NCBI GenBank assembly: GCA_014529385.2
Contig: CM043964.1
Coordinates: 3,555,997 to 3,619,996 of the forward strand
DNA: 64,000 nt
Reading direction: 5' to 3'
Source: Adiantum capillus-veneris
Lineage: Eukaryota > Streptophyta > Polypodiopsida > Polypodiales > Pteridaceae
Under the pieces are notes generated by a model that saw only the letters and a program-made list of their open reading frames with translations, was not told the origin of the DNA and searched no databases. A program made the position numbers and the translations under genes. The first letter of the stretch is position 1, and every line of letters begins with the position of its first letter. Below are positions 31,503 to 45,070 of the stretch, one piece after another.

Positions 31503-31875
31503 TGTTTCTCTCTCATCCCCTACTTATAGGGCTCGCCCCCTCCTATGTAGGAGTCTTGAAGAATTTTGTGTACACTCACAAAGCTTCCAATTCCACTAAG
31601 CTTGACCATAATCTTTGAATTTTGGAACCTTAGCATTTTGGAAGTCTTAATGGACTGAACCTTAGGGTCTTTGAAGCCCATTGTTGCACATTGCTTTTTT
31701 GCAGATGCCCCCCCCCTTTGGATTCCTATTTTCCCTCCTTTGGATCCCTATTGTGGCTGGTCTACCAGCTTAACCAATATTCTAGCTTTTTCTCCCCCTG
31801 GTACTTCCCCATATTAAATAATCAATTTAGCATGAGAAAATCATTTAGGAGAATTAGATATTAGTTCTTATGACA
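30244..31875 (-). repeat. LTR shared by G2 (as 5') and G3 (as 3')
   Basis: 1632 bp, TGTAACATTTTAATGG...CTTATGACA, the same family as the G1 LTRs but diverged. On its left is a gag leader with a primer site. On its right is a purine tract and pol 3' sequence. One LTR therefore serves two internal regions in tandem. It contains AG (30930-30947), TC (31003-31027) and GT (31466-31500) runs. Confidence 0.9.
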
Positions 31876-32232
31876 TTGCCTCTCTCTTGAAATTATAGTC
31901 GTCCTCGACTATGGGGTAGAGAAGATAAAGCCTATTCATTAGTCCTTTTTCTAGCGGGTAGAGGATCCCTATCTTACCCTAAGACATCGTTCCAGAATGG
32001 ATGACTAATTCATTTGGCGCTTGAGAGCCTACACTCCCGCAAGCATGTCTGTGCATTAGTCTTATCAATCTTCCATAGTAGAGTGACAAGCTTTACTTGG
32101 TGTTTGGGAGACGTCGTCTTCGCAAATTTGATTCTAAGCATGCATACTACTTAACATTTGTGAACAATAAAGAAAAAGAGAGTCTTATAAGACAAAAACT
32201 TATCTCTCTTTTTAAACATTTGTACAATTGCT

Positions 32233-34957
32233 TACTCTAGGGAAGCATTGTAAGCATTGAAAGGTTTAGGTTATTCTTTAATTGTATGCATTGCATCCAT
32301 CTAGCATCTTCAAAAGGATAATTCTTAAACTTAATAAGACACCATCGGATAGTCTTACCGCCTCTTAATACCTTGTCTTCATGTCGGAGAATGGACTCGG
32401 GCTGCAACACCTTTCTTGGTCCTCGATCTTCAGCGGGTCTTCAATAGTTGGTTCTTGAGGTGGCTCTGCTTTGTAAGGCTTTAGGAAGCTCACATGAAAA
32501 GCATTGTGTATGAGCCAATGACTAGGCAACTTGAGTTGATAGGCCATCTCATTGATTGGTCTAAGAATCTGGAAGGGACCATAGTACCTTTTTGCTACCT
32601 TAGCATCGTACGTTTGGTGTCTCGTAGGATTCTTGCCCGTCGTGTGCCTTAATCGAGCCTTGGAAAATTTAGTAAGACCCAATCATTTTCTTTAAAGGCT
32701 TGGGCTCTTCTGTGCTTATGAGTAGTAGGCTTTTGGCCTTTGTTGTGAGATAGAGGTAGCATCCTTAATCTTTTAGAAAGATTATTGTAGGTCTCGGCCA
32801 TACTCATCTGCTGGGCGAAGATCTTCCTGTGTACCTTAAGTAGCAGGGTACTTTTTGATCTTCCTTCAATTAACTCAAAAGGTTCTTTTCCCATGGAAAT
32901 ATGTACAGTGTTTTTGTATACTCCACTAAGGGTCAGTACTTCTCCCATTGGGACCTCTGATCTACTTCCGTTACATAGGCTTTTAGTAAATCCAGAATTG
33001 TTAGGCTAGCTATTTCACTTTGGCCATCCGTTAAGCATTGTCCCTAAATTCTCAAAAAGACCCTTCCAAAAGTTACTGGTCATTCTAAGATCTCTATCCG
33101 ACATTCTGGACATTGGCAAGCCATGGTACTTGAAGATTTGTGATATGAAGAGGGTTGCCATTTGATGGGCTTCGATAGTCTTTTTGACAAGTATAAAATG
33201 AGCCTGTTTGTTGAACCTGTCTACTATCGTCCATATTCCCATATTCCCATGGATAGACATAGGCAATCCAAAGATAAAATCCATGAATATGCTCTCCCAT
33301 GGTGAATTAGGGATTGGCAAAGGTTGAAGCAATCCAGGTTGCTTCCCTCTATCAAACTTTGTCTTTTGGCATACCACACATTTAGAAACATACTCTTGTA
33401 TGTTTGCTTTCATGGTAGGTCAATAAAAAAAAAAATCAATCCGCCATAGAGAAGATAACATCTTGTAAAGTAAATGGTTCCTCTTCCTTCCCTAGTGCAA
33501 GGGCTGAAATCACATCTCTAAACTCGGGACCAATAGCGTAGTCATCTATCTTAGAAGATAGATCATTGTGAGTTGCTATGGAAACCGCATTCACCTTTGG
33601 TCGTCTTGAGAGTGCATCGGCTACTTGATTATGCTTGCCAGCAATGTGAGCAATATGAAAATGAAATTGCGAAGGAAATTTTCCCACCTCATTTGTTTGT
33701 CGAAGAGCTTGGTCTGCGTCATGAAGTACTTAAGGCTTTGGTGATTCGTCCGAAGAATGAAAGGAGTCCCCCAATAGATAGTGCTTCCATGAATCTAAGG
33801 CATGTAGAACTGGTAGGAGTTCCTTTTCATTTATGCCTAGAGCTTGCTCAACAGGTTCGAGCCTTCGACTTTCATATGCTATGGAGTGCCCTTCTCGAGT
33901 AGAATAGCTCCAAGGCAATCACCACAAGCGTCACATTGGACTTCAAATGGCTTTGAGAGATCCGACAGTGTAAGCACGGGTTGAGAGATAAGCTTTTCTT
34001 TAAGCTTTTTGAAAGCATTGTTCTCCTTGGCAAACCATGTATACCTAACGTTATTCTTTGTTAGGTCATAGAATGGTCCTGCTATTAGTGAGAACTTTTC
34101 TATGAAGAGGCTATAGTATGCACACATACCTATAAAGCTTCTTAGTTCATGAAGATTCCTTTATAGCCTCTAGTTTTGATGGATCCATTTGGATGCCATC
34201 TTGAGAGATAATGTGACCTAAATACTGAATCTCTTGTAATAAAAACTCACTTTTCTTTCGATTAACATAAAGTTTATTCTCTCTTAAGACTTGAAATATT
34301 ACCTGGAGGTGTTTCTTGTGTTCGTCTAATGAATTAGAGTAGATGATAATATCGTCAAAGAACACTCCAGGAAAGGTTCGGTGAGGCCTGAATAGCTTCT
34401 CCATCAAGCAGTTGAATGTGGCTGGTGCATTGGTCAAACCAAAAGGCATGACAATGTATTTGTAAAGGCCAAATGTAGTGCAAAATGCGGTCTTTACAAT
34501 GTCTTGATCAACTATCCTTATTTGATGGTAGCCACTTTTTAGGTCAATTCTACTAAAGTAGGTCAACCCTTTTAGCTTATCAAATAGGTCTTCTACCTGT
34601 GGAACGGGAAATCTATTCTTGATAGTGATCCTATTTAGTGCTCTATAGTCGACACACATACGATATGTGCCGTCTTTCCTTTGCACTTATAGCACGGGTG
34701 AACAAAATGGAGATGAGCTAGGCCTAACCATGCCCTTCTCAACTAACTCATGCACTTGCCGCATAATCTCCTCTTGTTGAGCTTGAGAAACTCTATAAGG
34801 AGGTTTATTAGGCGGTGAACTTCCTAGAAGAAGTGTAATTGCATGGTCATCATTGCCTTGTTTAGGAGGTAGTTCACAAGGGATGTCGTCAATAAAAACA
34901 TCTTGAAATCCCTTGAGAAAATTGGATAGCTCTAGTTCCTTGTGATTATTTATATTT
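32233..34957 (-). pseudogene. pol: G3 pol remnant
   Basis: Successive minus-strand fragments match G1 pol: RT (34147-34686, with FFDDIIIYS), RNase H (33436-34127), integrase core (33015-33413) and GPF/chromodomain region (32365-32948). Frames change at several points. A deletion at about 33425-33440 removes the integrase zinc-finger histidines, and another at about 33033 removes the HPQTDG part around the catalytic Glu. It cannot be functional. Confidence 0.88.
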
Positions 34958-34965
34958 TCTTTTGC

Positions 34966-36930
34966 TCAAAACGAACCTAATGCTAAAGCATTAGGTTCGT
35001 TTTGAGACTCTTTAACAAAAATCATGTACACGAAAATAGAGCTCTTTATTGACTTATTGAAAGCTTGCGTATGTACAATGGGTATGGTGTTACCCAACTC
35101 TTTGGCATCTATGTACATATCTTTTTCCCTGAACCTAAAGTAGATTTTCCTTTCAGGGCATTTAACATTGTAATCCATGCGATCAAACCATGGTGCCCCT
35201 AGGATTACATCCTTGTGCTTGACAAGAGAGATAAATAAGTCCTCTTTGTCCGCGTAGCTTTGGACATGGAGCCTCAATTTCCCAATTAAGGGAGTGACTG
35301 AAGCTTCTTGCCCCTTGAAAGCACCATCTGCGGGTAGGACATCTCCCATCTCATAGGCTTGGATGCCTAGCTTGGTGGCCTACTCTGTGGATATGAAATT
35401 GTGAGTAGAACCAGGGTCAAAGAGAATAAAAGCATCATGTTCTCTTACCTTTCCCCAAGCATTGCATAGAGGATATCCTTTATGGTGAGCTTCCTCTTCT
35501 TGGATTTTGACTAAGGTAGCTCTAGGAGGCTCATGGAGGATGTTCTTTTGGGGGCAAGCACGGTACGCATGCCCTTGCTCACTGCATTTGAAACAACGGT
35601 TATCCTTGCGATAACGTTCAAGCTCTTCAAGAGAGAGTTTTTTTTTGCCTTTGTAAACTCCCTTCTCCTTAGCTTTGTTGTTATTGGAATTGCCCTTACG
35701 CGTCTTTTGGACATTGTCCTTCCCCTTATGCTCATTGGAACCCTTGTTTTCCGTGGGCTTAAGATTTCTCTTAGCCCCTGTTTGGAAATTGATTCGTGAA
35801 GCTACCATGGTATGGTGTATGACCACAGATATGGTGCATGGCCTTTGGGAGTTGACATACTCCACCATATCTTCAGTTAAGCCCACACAAAATTGTTGTT
35901 TTTGCTCTCCAAAATCTATCTTTTTGAAGACAGTGGCTTTGAGATGTAAGTCCCAAAACCTGTCTACATATCTGTGAATGGATTTGTAGGGGGAGAGCTT
36001 CAAGCTTTGCCATTTGGTGAGTAATTTGTCTTTGGCGTTAGTGGCCAAAAACTACTTCATGATGGAAGCTCTTAAAGATTTCCATGACCTCATCTCCAAA
36101 CGCCGCATCGAATTGTTGGATGAAAGCCAAGACTTTGTCCGTAGCACCAAAGGTCCCATTGTAGGTAAGGAAAGAGATGTTCTTTCCTCCCTCTTTGAAC
36201 TTCTTGAGCTTGGACGACCTCAAGTCCACGCGACATAAGATTTCCTCTGGCCTCTTCTTTTTGATGGTTCAAAAGTTGCACCATCTCTTTCTTCAGAAGA
36301 TGAAGAGTTTGAGGAAGATGGAGAAGAGGGTGACCTCTTTCTCGCCTTTTTCTGGCCTTGGTCCTCCTTGTTTGCACCATCACTTTCTTCATAAGAGGAA
36401 GAGGGTGAAGAAGATGGAGAAGAGGGTGACCTCTTTCTCGCCTTTTTCTTCTCTTTTTTTTAATCATCCCTCTTTGAATTATGGTGTGGAGAGTTGAGCG
36501 ATGGTCTTCTCCGTTTAGGAGGTGATAGAGAGCGTCTTCGTGGAGCCATCTCCATCGAGGTGGCAGGAGACTCATTTCTTTCTCGTTCTTTTGGTGGGGG
36601 CGTTTGAGTTCTCCTTTGGGAAGGAGATGCATCATCAAGAAGAAAATTTTTGAGCCCTTTGTATGGATCCTCTTCTTCTTCCCGAATCGGAGAGAGACCT
36701 CTTTTGGAAGTCTCACAAGGAGGCTTCCTACGTACTCTCTTGTCATGTTGGGGATCTTGTAGAATCCCATGAACATGAAGCTGCCATTGCACTTCACTTT
36801 GGAGGGATGGATTGCCCATGGCTTGTTGAAGCCTACAAACAAGGTAGTTAACAAGCATAGGGGCATCATTAGTAGCCTACTCGTTAGCGAAATCAAAACT
36901 ATCAACATTTAATTTCACTCTCTTTACTAT
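34966..36930 (-). pseudogene. gag: G3 gag and protease remnant
   Basis: Gag runs from the N-terminal NPSLQSEVQ region (36460-36858) through the serine-rich blocks, capsid-like core and CCHC knuckle (CFKCSEQGHAYRAC, about 35555-35600). The protease starts FDPGSTHNFIS and, after an in-frame TAG near 35380, continues with LGAPWFDRMDYNV to 34966. This shows that gag, protease and pol were one frame in the ancestor. Frameshifts near 36050 and 36100-36500 and a missing capsid stretch break the gene. Confidence 0.87.
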
Positions 36931-37346
36931 TGTCAGCCATTCTAACAACTTTTAGGTGTAAACTTTTTTTTAAGGTGTACTTTGACACTTCAAGCCCTAG
37001 TTGCTACTCCTCTTTACCCCTTTAGAAAAACACTCAAGCTACTGTACCCGTGGCTCAAATATCATTAATTGCAAGGAATAGAAGCGAGGGTATTTCAACA
37101 CCAAAACAATACCGGCTCGTGTCAAGCTTCTAATAGCTCAATAGTGGTTAAGCCATAGGCAAGCCCTATAGGACTCCACTATTAAGACCATAGCTCTCGA
37201 CGGTGATGCCGCGTTATCTGTGCGAAGGCAGGTGCACTACAAGGCTGAAAACTCCATATTCTACTTAATCAATTGCAATTAATAATACCGACCATTCATA
37301 GCTAGCTTGAAGACCTCCCTTCTTGAGCAAGAAAATAGAAACCTTG

Positions 37347-37359
37347 TGCTCTGATACCA
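37347..37359 (-). other. G3 primer-binding site
   Basis: The minus strand reads TGGTATCAGAGCA one base from the LTR at 37361. Confidence 0.9.
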
Positions 37360-37360
37360 A

Positions 37361-38437
37361 TGTAACATTTTAATGGCCTAGTAACTTGTGTGTAGCGGAA
37401 AATAACATGAACATAGTGAGCATTTCATTAGAATAGATTCCTAATGAGCATAACAAGAGTGCTTGGGTGGAGAGAGTAACAAAAAGCATAACACCTAGTT
37501 AGATAGGCATGAACAATACTTCAAAAGAGAGAGAAATTAAGCTATTGACAACAGTTGAGGACCGGATTTACATGGAGCTGGTCCCCCCTCCACAAGGCTT
37601 TGTATTATAGGTTTCCCCCATCAAGGGAGACATTTTACAATACAATTCTTTGTCTTCCTTCAATAACTAGCTAGTGCAATGAAGATGGAAGCTTCAAGCA
37701 CTAAGCAAACCCTCTTATAAAACACAACTTCAATTCCCTCACGGTCTCAGACCCAAGACGTCACACACCTTCAAAGATGGTGAGAGCTAGCGGGGTATGA
37801 GAGTAGATTGAGAGAAAGAAGGAGTAGTCTTACGAGAAAGAAGTATATCTCCTCACATGATTACTCATAATAGTTTAGCATAGCTTAGTAATTAGCATGG
37901 TAGAGGAGATGAGCATGCATTGAAGCTTGGCTCTTGGTTGGATTTGCATCACAAAGCCAAGAGTTGTTGGTGTAGGCCTCCCTTCTCACAAGCTTGGAGT
38001 AGATGATGAGCTTTCCATTAAAGCTTGAGAAGGATAGAGAGAGAGAGTCTTCTTGCTTCACACATGAGATTGTGTGATTGTGTGAAGCTTCGCTCTTGGT
38101 TGGATTTGCATCACAAAGCCAAGAGTTGTTGGTGTAGGCCTCCCTTCTCACAAGCTTGGAGTAGATGATGATCTTTCCATGATTACTCATAATAGTTTAG
38201 CATAGCTTAGTAATTAGCATGGTAGAGGAGATGAGCATGCATTGAAGCTTGGCTCTTGGTTGGATTTGCATCACAAAGCCAAGAGTTGTTTGTGTAGGCC
38301 TCCCTTCTCACAAGCTTGGAGTAGATGATGAGCTTGGCTCTTGGTTGGATTTGCATCACAAAGCCAAGAGTTGTTGGTGTAGGCCTCCCTTCTCACAAGC
38401 TTGGAGTAGATGATGAGCTTTCCATTAAAGCTTGAGA

Positions 38438-38482
<45 letters not shown>

Positions 38483-39362
38483 TTCTTGCTTCACACATGA
38501 GATTGTGTGAGTGTGTGTGTGATAATTATTTGCCAAAATCAGCCCCCTCTCTCTCTTGGTTGACACTCTTGCAAATTACTCTTGTTGGTACCCCATTGGA
38601 CCCTGCAAAGCTTAGCCAATCATAATTGAGAAGCATAAGTGATAGCCTTGTGACATGTGTCCCCCTTTCCCCTTTTGGTGAGATATTTAGGTAATTTAAT
38701 ATTGCAACTAAACTCTCATTGGACTCCTTTGTCTTCTGGCCAATAGGAATCAAGCAAGCCATTGGGCTGTTGAATGCTCATTGGACCCCTTGGGAGACTG
38801 TCCAATAGTCTTCTAGAGAGATTAATTCTTATTGGTTCTTTTAGCAAGTGCTTTTAAATGAATTAAACTAGATTTACTCTAGCCTAATTCTCATTGGTCC
38901 ACCTCTATGGCCATCCAATAGGATTTGAGTGCACCTTGTGGGCAACTGGGTTAGGGAGCTGGCATGTGTCCCCTATTCCCTTTGTGTAATGTGTGTGTGT
39001 GTGTGTTTCTCTTCATCCCCTACTTGCAAGACTTGCCCCCTCCTATGTAGGAGTGTTGAAGACTTTTGTGTACACTCACAAAGCATCCAATTCCACTAAG
39101 CTTGACCATTGGACATAACCTTTGAATTTTGGAACCTTAGCCTTTTGGAAGTCTTAATGGGCTGAACCTTAGGGTCTTTGAAGCCCATTGTTGCACATTG
39201 CCCTTGGCCCCCCCTTGGATCCCTATTTTCCCTCCTTTGGATCCCTACTATGGCCGGTTTGCCAGCTTAACGAATATTCTAGCTTTTTCTCCCCTAGTAC
39301 TTTCCCATATTAAAGGGCCAGTTTAACATGAGAAAGTCATTTAGGAGAATTAGATATTAGTT
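37361..39362 (-). repeat. G3 5' LTR, enlarged and end-truncated
   Basis: It starts TGTAACATTTTAATGG and matches 30244-31875. It is about 370 bp longer because a segment with GGCTCTTGGTTGGATTTGCA is repeated four times (from about 37928, 38092, 38249 and 38336). It stops at TTAGTTT near 39362, short of the final CTTATGACA. Confidence 0.85.
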
Positions 39363-42060
39363 TAATTACTTGAAGAGCATAAACCTAGTCGTAAAGTTGC
39401 TTTAACTTACAGTAAGCAAACTCCAACAAGAGCAATAAATGCATACAAATTGGATTGCTTAGTACTAACGTAAATACTTTGCATATCCTTTAGCACAAGA
39501 TTACATTTTGTAATCTACCCAAGCTGCCTATCCCCTTGGATACTAATAGTAGCATAACTTTTGTAACTTGCCTATCCGCTTGGATACTAACAATAGTGAG
39601 GTGTGTGGGATTCCCCACAGTTTATAGTCAGTCTTCCAAATGAATGGTAAACGGAGATCACAATGTCGTACAACATGGCTAAAAATAACAATGTCTTGAA
39701 TAACGAGCTTGGTTAACTTGAAAGATCCACAAGCACCCAAACCGAGCCATGACCTCTATTGGTGATTATTAGATCCAAACATAATCGCATAGGGAGACTA
39801 CACATACAGTGAAAAATGCTTCATAGTACTTATGTGAGGAATATGCATGCCGTTCCAAATCAACCTTTGCTAAATACTAGGGCCCATAAAACGTAGTGTG
39901 CATGCATTTAGCAAAAATAAATCCGAACCTGCATATCCATGATCATACGTGCCAATAATTATGGTGGATGTGATGCTCCTAGTACACATTAAAGAGGAGT
40001 GTAAATAGTTTTGAATAGAAACTAAATACTTTCTACTGTAATCATTTGCAAGCCTTGCTTAAACGTTTGAACCATAATAGAAGGTGAAACATGAAACACT
40101 TCTAGGTACAAACAATGTAACCTTTTTGTTAACAACTCATAGCCATGCTATATGCATAAACAACTAGTTGTTAATGTTGTTTAGCCGTACTTGTAATCTT
40201 AACAAGTCGTTCTGTATATCCGACAATTTTTGGCCACTGAAACTGTTCTGATACAACGTGCTAAAAATGATCTAGAAAACAGATTCGACCAGCACCTAGG
40301 GACATCCTCACGACACATAATTGAACTAGTGGCACCAGTGTCAGTCCCAAAGACTCATATTTTTCACATGTGGAATATGTCTCAGCTAAGGATGTAAAAA
40401 AAAAAAGCACATCCTTCAAGTACGCGATGTACTAGTGTATGGAGGTAACTGCAAACACGTTGCGACGTGCATGAGAGGGACCCTCATGAATCTTGCTCCA
40501 CACTGGCTAAACCGAACTCCTTGAGTTCCTAGACCATATTGTATCCCATGTGACAACATGTGCCAAATTAAACCCTACAAGTGGATCCATAACTGCATAA
40601 TGCAGAAACTTATTTTGGACACTACAGCCCAAAATGCTTTGCTCTTAGATGACCGTGTCATTTCAGCAAAAAATGGATGAAAACATAGTTTAGAATCCTT
40701 CGTGGGAAAAAAAAACAAAAAGAAACAAAACCAAACCGCCTGCAAAGGCCTGGGAGCGCTAACTAAAAATTAGTGAGGTGCAAGTAGTATTGCACATGTA
40801 ACCTTGGGTGTTGCCTTTGCAATCCAAACCCCTCGGTGAAAATCCACATTGTCAAACTGCATGGTGATACTTGTGTAGGGAAACTGCTCAACTAAACGCC
40901 ACCAGTATCTGAATTCAACTTTGGAAGTTGAAATTATCCACTACCCCTTGGCAGCTTATGGATTTCTTTTCATGAAAGTGCAAGTGTGGTGGGTCCAAGA
41001 ATTGATCATCAACACTTTAATAAGTGATGGAGTAATCACGAGCTGGGTCTTACCCCAAAACTGTATCCATATAGACACTCTTAGTGCTATAGATAAAATA
41101 GAAAATCCACTTAAGTTCAAATTCTTTCACCACACTGGATTTTCTCTAGACCCAAAAATCCATAATCTTGGGTTTTTTTGAACAGCCGTGCTGTCTGAAA
41201 TGCTTGCTCCATCTATACACCTTAGTAGAGAGAAGACTTTACGAGTTTAAGTCTTTCAAAAACTCAACTTGATCTTCACATTGTAGTTAAAGACTGCAAA
41301 AATAATTCCCTAAAAATCAATAATGGCAAGACTCTTGTTTGTCCATTAAAAATTGATGGGTACTCAACTGAATAGAGTTGTTCAATCTTGAAAGCAATCA
41401 CTGATGGATTACAAAAAGATGGCTCTTAGCAATTCCAAAATAGGTGGCAATAGATGGCTCTTAGCCCTTTCTGTTGTCCTTTAGCCCTTCCTGTTATTGT
41501 ATTGACATAGAAAGATGTCAATAAAATCATGCCGAGTTTCACCTTTCCCGCATAGAAGAGAGAGAGAGAGACACACAGAGAGAGAGAGAATGTTGGGTTG
41601 AGTAAAATCCCTTATTCAAATGTGTTGTATGCCATGGGCATATGCTCCAATATAGACCATGTCTGTGTCATAGCTTATACTATAAGCATACGGCAGTGTA
41701 CTTGTATAACTCGCTCGTAGAGAGAGGGAACACAAGTCACTTCTTGATTCATCTACCTTGGATATGAGCGTGATTGTATCATGGTGATTTTAAAGACGAC
41801 ACTTTGCATGTGAATAAACATAGAAAATGTTTTAAGATATCAGTCACTTATCTTGTCCTTGACAATGTAGTTAGTGTTAAAGCGAAAGTGTAAATAGTAA
41901 TGAGATGAAATTATGTCAATCTCACTGGCATGCCATGCATGCAAAGGTGTAAGCCCTTGGTGACATTGACGGCCTTACAGATGAAGCCGATACCATAGTG
42001 CCTTGCACGATCGGGCATGGATACATCACAATTTTCCACTCTCTTACGTAAATTGTGAGC

Positions 42061-42426
42061 TTAGATCCGCACATTGTTGAATACCCAGAACTATGTGCCA
42101 ATGTTGTTAGACTTGAAGTCAACGGAAAGATCTTGGCACGGGTTAGAAGCCTTGCGTCTCATAAATGCTTTCAAAGCACTTTGCTCTGTACAATAGGCAG
42201 TCGTCACCAATGTAAAGTTAAAATGTAGAAAGATAAGAAAAACTTAGATCTGCACATTGCCGAATGCCCAGAACTATGTGCCAATGTCGTTGACTTGAAG
42301 TCAACGGAAAGATCTTGGCACGGGTTAGAAGCCTTGCGTCTCATAAATGCTTTCAAAGCACTTTGCTCTGTACAATAGGCAGTCGTCACCAATGTAAAGT
42401 TAAAATGTAGAAAGATAAGAAAACCT
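42061..42426. repeat. Tandem duplication, about 183-bp unit
   Basis: TTAGATCCGCACATTG... (42061) and TTAGATCTGCACATTG... (42244) start two nearly identical units running through AAAATGTAGAAAGATAAGAAAA. Confidence 0.9.
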
Positions 42427-44138
42427 GAAATTGTCTAGCCTGGTTGCCCTGCTGTGGGGAGAGTTGTCTTGAGTTGTCGAAGTAAAAACTTGCATAAATC
42501 TAACTCATAGCCATGTTTGCTGCTCGAGTGAGAGAGTGTATGTATCATATACGCCCTCTTGTGATTTAAAAACCTGCAGACAACTTGGAAACTTTCCCTA
42601 ACTTCCTATGCTATTAGCATACTCCAAACTTTGGAAACTGCTATGCCAAATGTTGAAAGGGAAGCCTTGCTTCGCATAAGTACTCATGCAGTTTTGGTGC
42701 TCATAGCTAACATTCTCTTGCCAATTGACAATGGCATAGCAAAAGAAAGTCGACCGTGTCGAGCATTCACAAATAATCGACCTTGTTGAGTTGTACAGTG
42801 TGTTGAAAAAAAGAAAAATACTTAGAATAGATATGCCTCATACCTGCTTGACTTGATTACGTAGACGGATCCTTGCTCCATTGATGTCTTGATCCTGTCG
42901 TGTCTGGTTGATTTAATGAGAGACAGTTGGCCTAGAAGTCAAGCCTGAGCAACTTACTTGATAGCTTCTTGGAATTGGAGCTAAGGGTCGGCCTTGCCAA
43001 GTACCTATGCCTCCTTCATCAAGGCTAGCAATAGGTCGTGCCGATCGTCATAAGAGTTTCTAGCACTACCATGCCATGACCTTTGCAATGCAGGGGAAGA
43101 ATACTTGCTTGTAAACCAAAGCATTTTTCACTCAAGCCTTGCTTGACTGTGAGTGGTTATTGCACACCGTGTGGTAAAAAACAAGAATATCGTGCTTTTG
43201 GTAATATTGCCAAGCCTTGTTATAGCTTAACAGAAGCCGTGCTTGTCTCAAATGATGTGCCAACATATCATAAATGCATAAGCCATATGTTCGTGCAATT
43301 CGAGGAATGAACAAATGTTCTTGACGAAAGTAACAAGAAAAAATGAAATATATTGCTTACTCCTAAAAGCCCTAGAGCAACTTGTCGTGTCTGCCATATG
43401 GCCTGTCCTTTCGCATATACATTAGAAGCCGTTCATCATGTGCGAAGCTACTTCAATTTTCCCTCCACAATGCCTTTGCATGATATGCATGCTTGCCTAC
43501 ATGCCCTTGCATGGCACAATTATGGCGGTCTTGCATGCCCTTGCATGCTTGTGGTCTTATGCTCTCACTCCAGCCATTAATTTACTAAGGCTCTACAAAT
43601 CTGGAATTTTTTGCCATCATAGGAACGTGCCCGTTGTACCCATGCCTTGGAAGGCCACGATCGCGAATGCAGCCTTTGATGCTGCCACGTGCTTCATGAA
43701 ACTCAAAAGCTCAATGGCCGTGGATCCTTGAGTTTGGCTAAGCAAGATCTTGAGATCTTGAGGGGTGTGTGCCTGGGGTGGGCCTGACCTTGCCTAGGGT
43801 TTAATGAAAAAAAAAACAAGGTTGGCGCCCGTGTATGAAAGAAGAGCTCTGCAACAAGCCATTGCTTGGGCTGCCGTTGCACTGACAGAGAAAGCGAGTG
43901 TAAGATAGCAAGGTGATGCTCACTGCATGTCGAGCCAGTGTCAAGAATTGCTCCTCAGAGCCGTGCGACCCCGTAGACAGCAAGCCCGTGTCGTTTGGAA
44001 TAGGTTTGACTCCCAGCTTTCCCCCTCTCAAGGGATGTTACCCGCGGTGCCGTTCCTCTATCTTCGGCTCTACAAGGGTGGTGTTCCATGAATCGACCGA
44101 GACCGAGAGAGAAACCATGCGAGCTTCAATGAGAGATA

Positions 44139-44281
<143 letters not shown>

Positions 44282-44343
44282 GCAGCTTCATGAAGACCTC
44301 CCTTTCCCCTCCTCCACAGATGTCCCTTTGCCCTTTTCCCAAG

Positions 44344-44786
44344 TGCTCTGATACCAATGAAAGGCCACAGGATGGACTGGCACCTGGGGAGGACACCTAA
44401 TAAAAATGTAACCTATCATGTGAGTTCAATAGAAGGGTATTTAAAGTTCTTGAAACTTACAGAAATATATATACAGAAGGGAATTATTTTTCAAATTTGA
44501 AAAAAACTTACACATTTTAAAAGAAAAGGGCACATTATATTATTAACAAAATTCACAGATAAGGGGTTTTACAAACATGTCTTGAATGCACGTGATATGG
44601 TAGTTTTACACATAGTGAACCCCCCGAGGACCGGCATATGGTTCTCCTCCCAACCTCCCTACTTATAGCCCTCGGCCCTTGCAAGTAGGACCCCTTAACT
44701 TATGCCTGGCCCTCGGCTCCTATCCACACTGAGCCATTCAGTCTGTGGCCCTTCGCTTGCTACCTTGTCCTACCATTGGCCTGACA
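44344..44786 (-). mobile_element. H: primer site and putative LTR of another element
   Basis: The minus strand of 44356-44344 reads TGGTATCAGAGCA, one base from a TG (44358) that starts TGAAAGGCCACAGG. This is the same geometry as G1. The LTR could end at CTGACA (44786). No gag follows on the left and no second LTR was seen, so H is a fragment or a non-coding element. Confidence 0.45.
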
Positions 44787-45070
44787 ATAATGTGCTAGAG
44801 GTCAGAGACAGTTGGCTAAAAGAACTCTGGAAGGTGATCAAGAAAACGAGAGATAAGAATTAGAATGAAAGGACATCACCCATTGCAGAAGTTGATCTTG
44901 ATAAAGGCATGATTGATGTCACAATTCAGTCCATGTACGGGGATCAAGGTATAAAAAATTAGAGGATAGTTGAGAGGATACTGACGAGCGCAAAGCGTGA
45001 CACGACCCCGAAGGCCTCAAAAAAACGCTAGCAGCCGATGCACGCCTAGCCGGCCACGGTGAAGCGAATA

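Larger units (their letters stand above)
2635..31875 (-). mobile_element. G2: degraded chromovirus, heavily nested, with its 5' LTR
   Basis: Removing the insertions leaves RT (2635-2960 plus 11692-11819), gag (28850-29830), leader with primer site (to 30243) and LTR 30244-31875, all in minus-strand order. The left end is cut by element X. The RT and gag parts flank the CACTA and lack about 1.1 kb of intervening RT, protease and gag sequence. The LTR is shared with the neighbouring copy G3. Confidence 0.75.
31876..37360 (-). mobile_element. G3: degraded chromovirus internal region
   Basis: It runs from the purine tract (TTGCCTCTCTCTTGAA on plus, 31876-31891) through pol, protease and gag to the primer site, all on the minus strand. 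It keeps the protease segment deleted in G1 but has many stops and small deletions elsewhere. It is older than G1. Confidence 0.88.

Noticed and set aside
41922-42392. Minus-strand ORFs in the duplicated 183-bp unit
   Set aside because: A few stretches look protein-like, but no frame stays open and no motif is recognisable.
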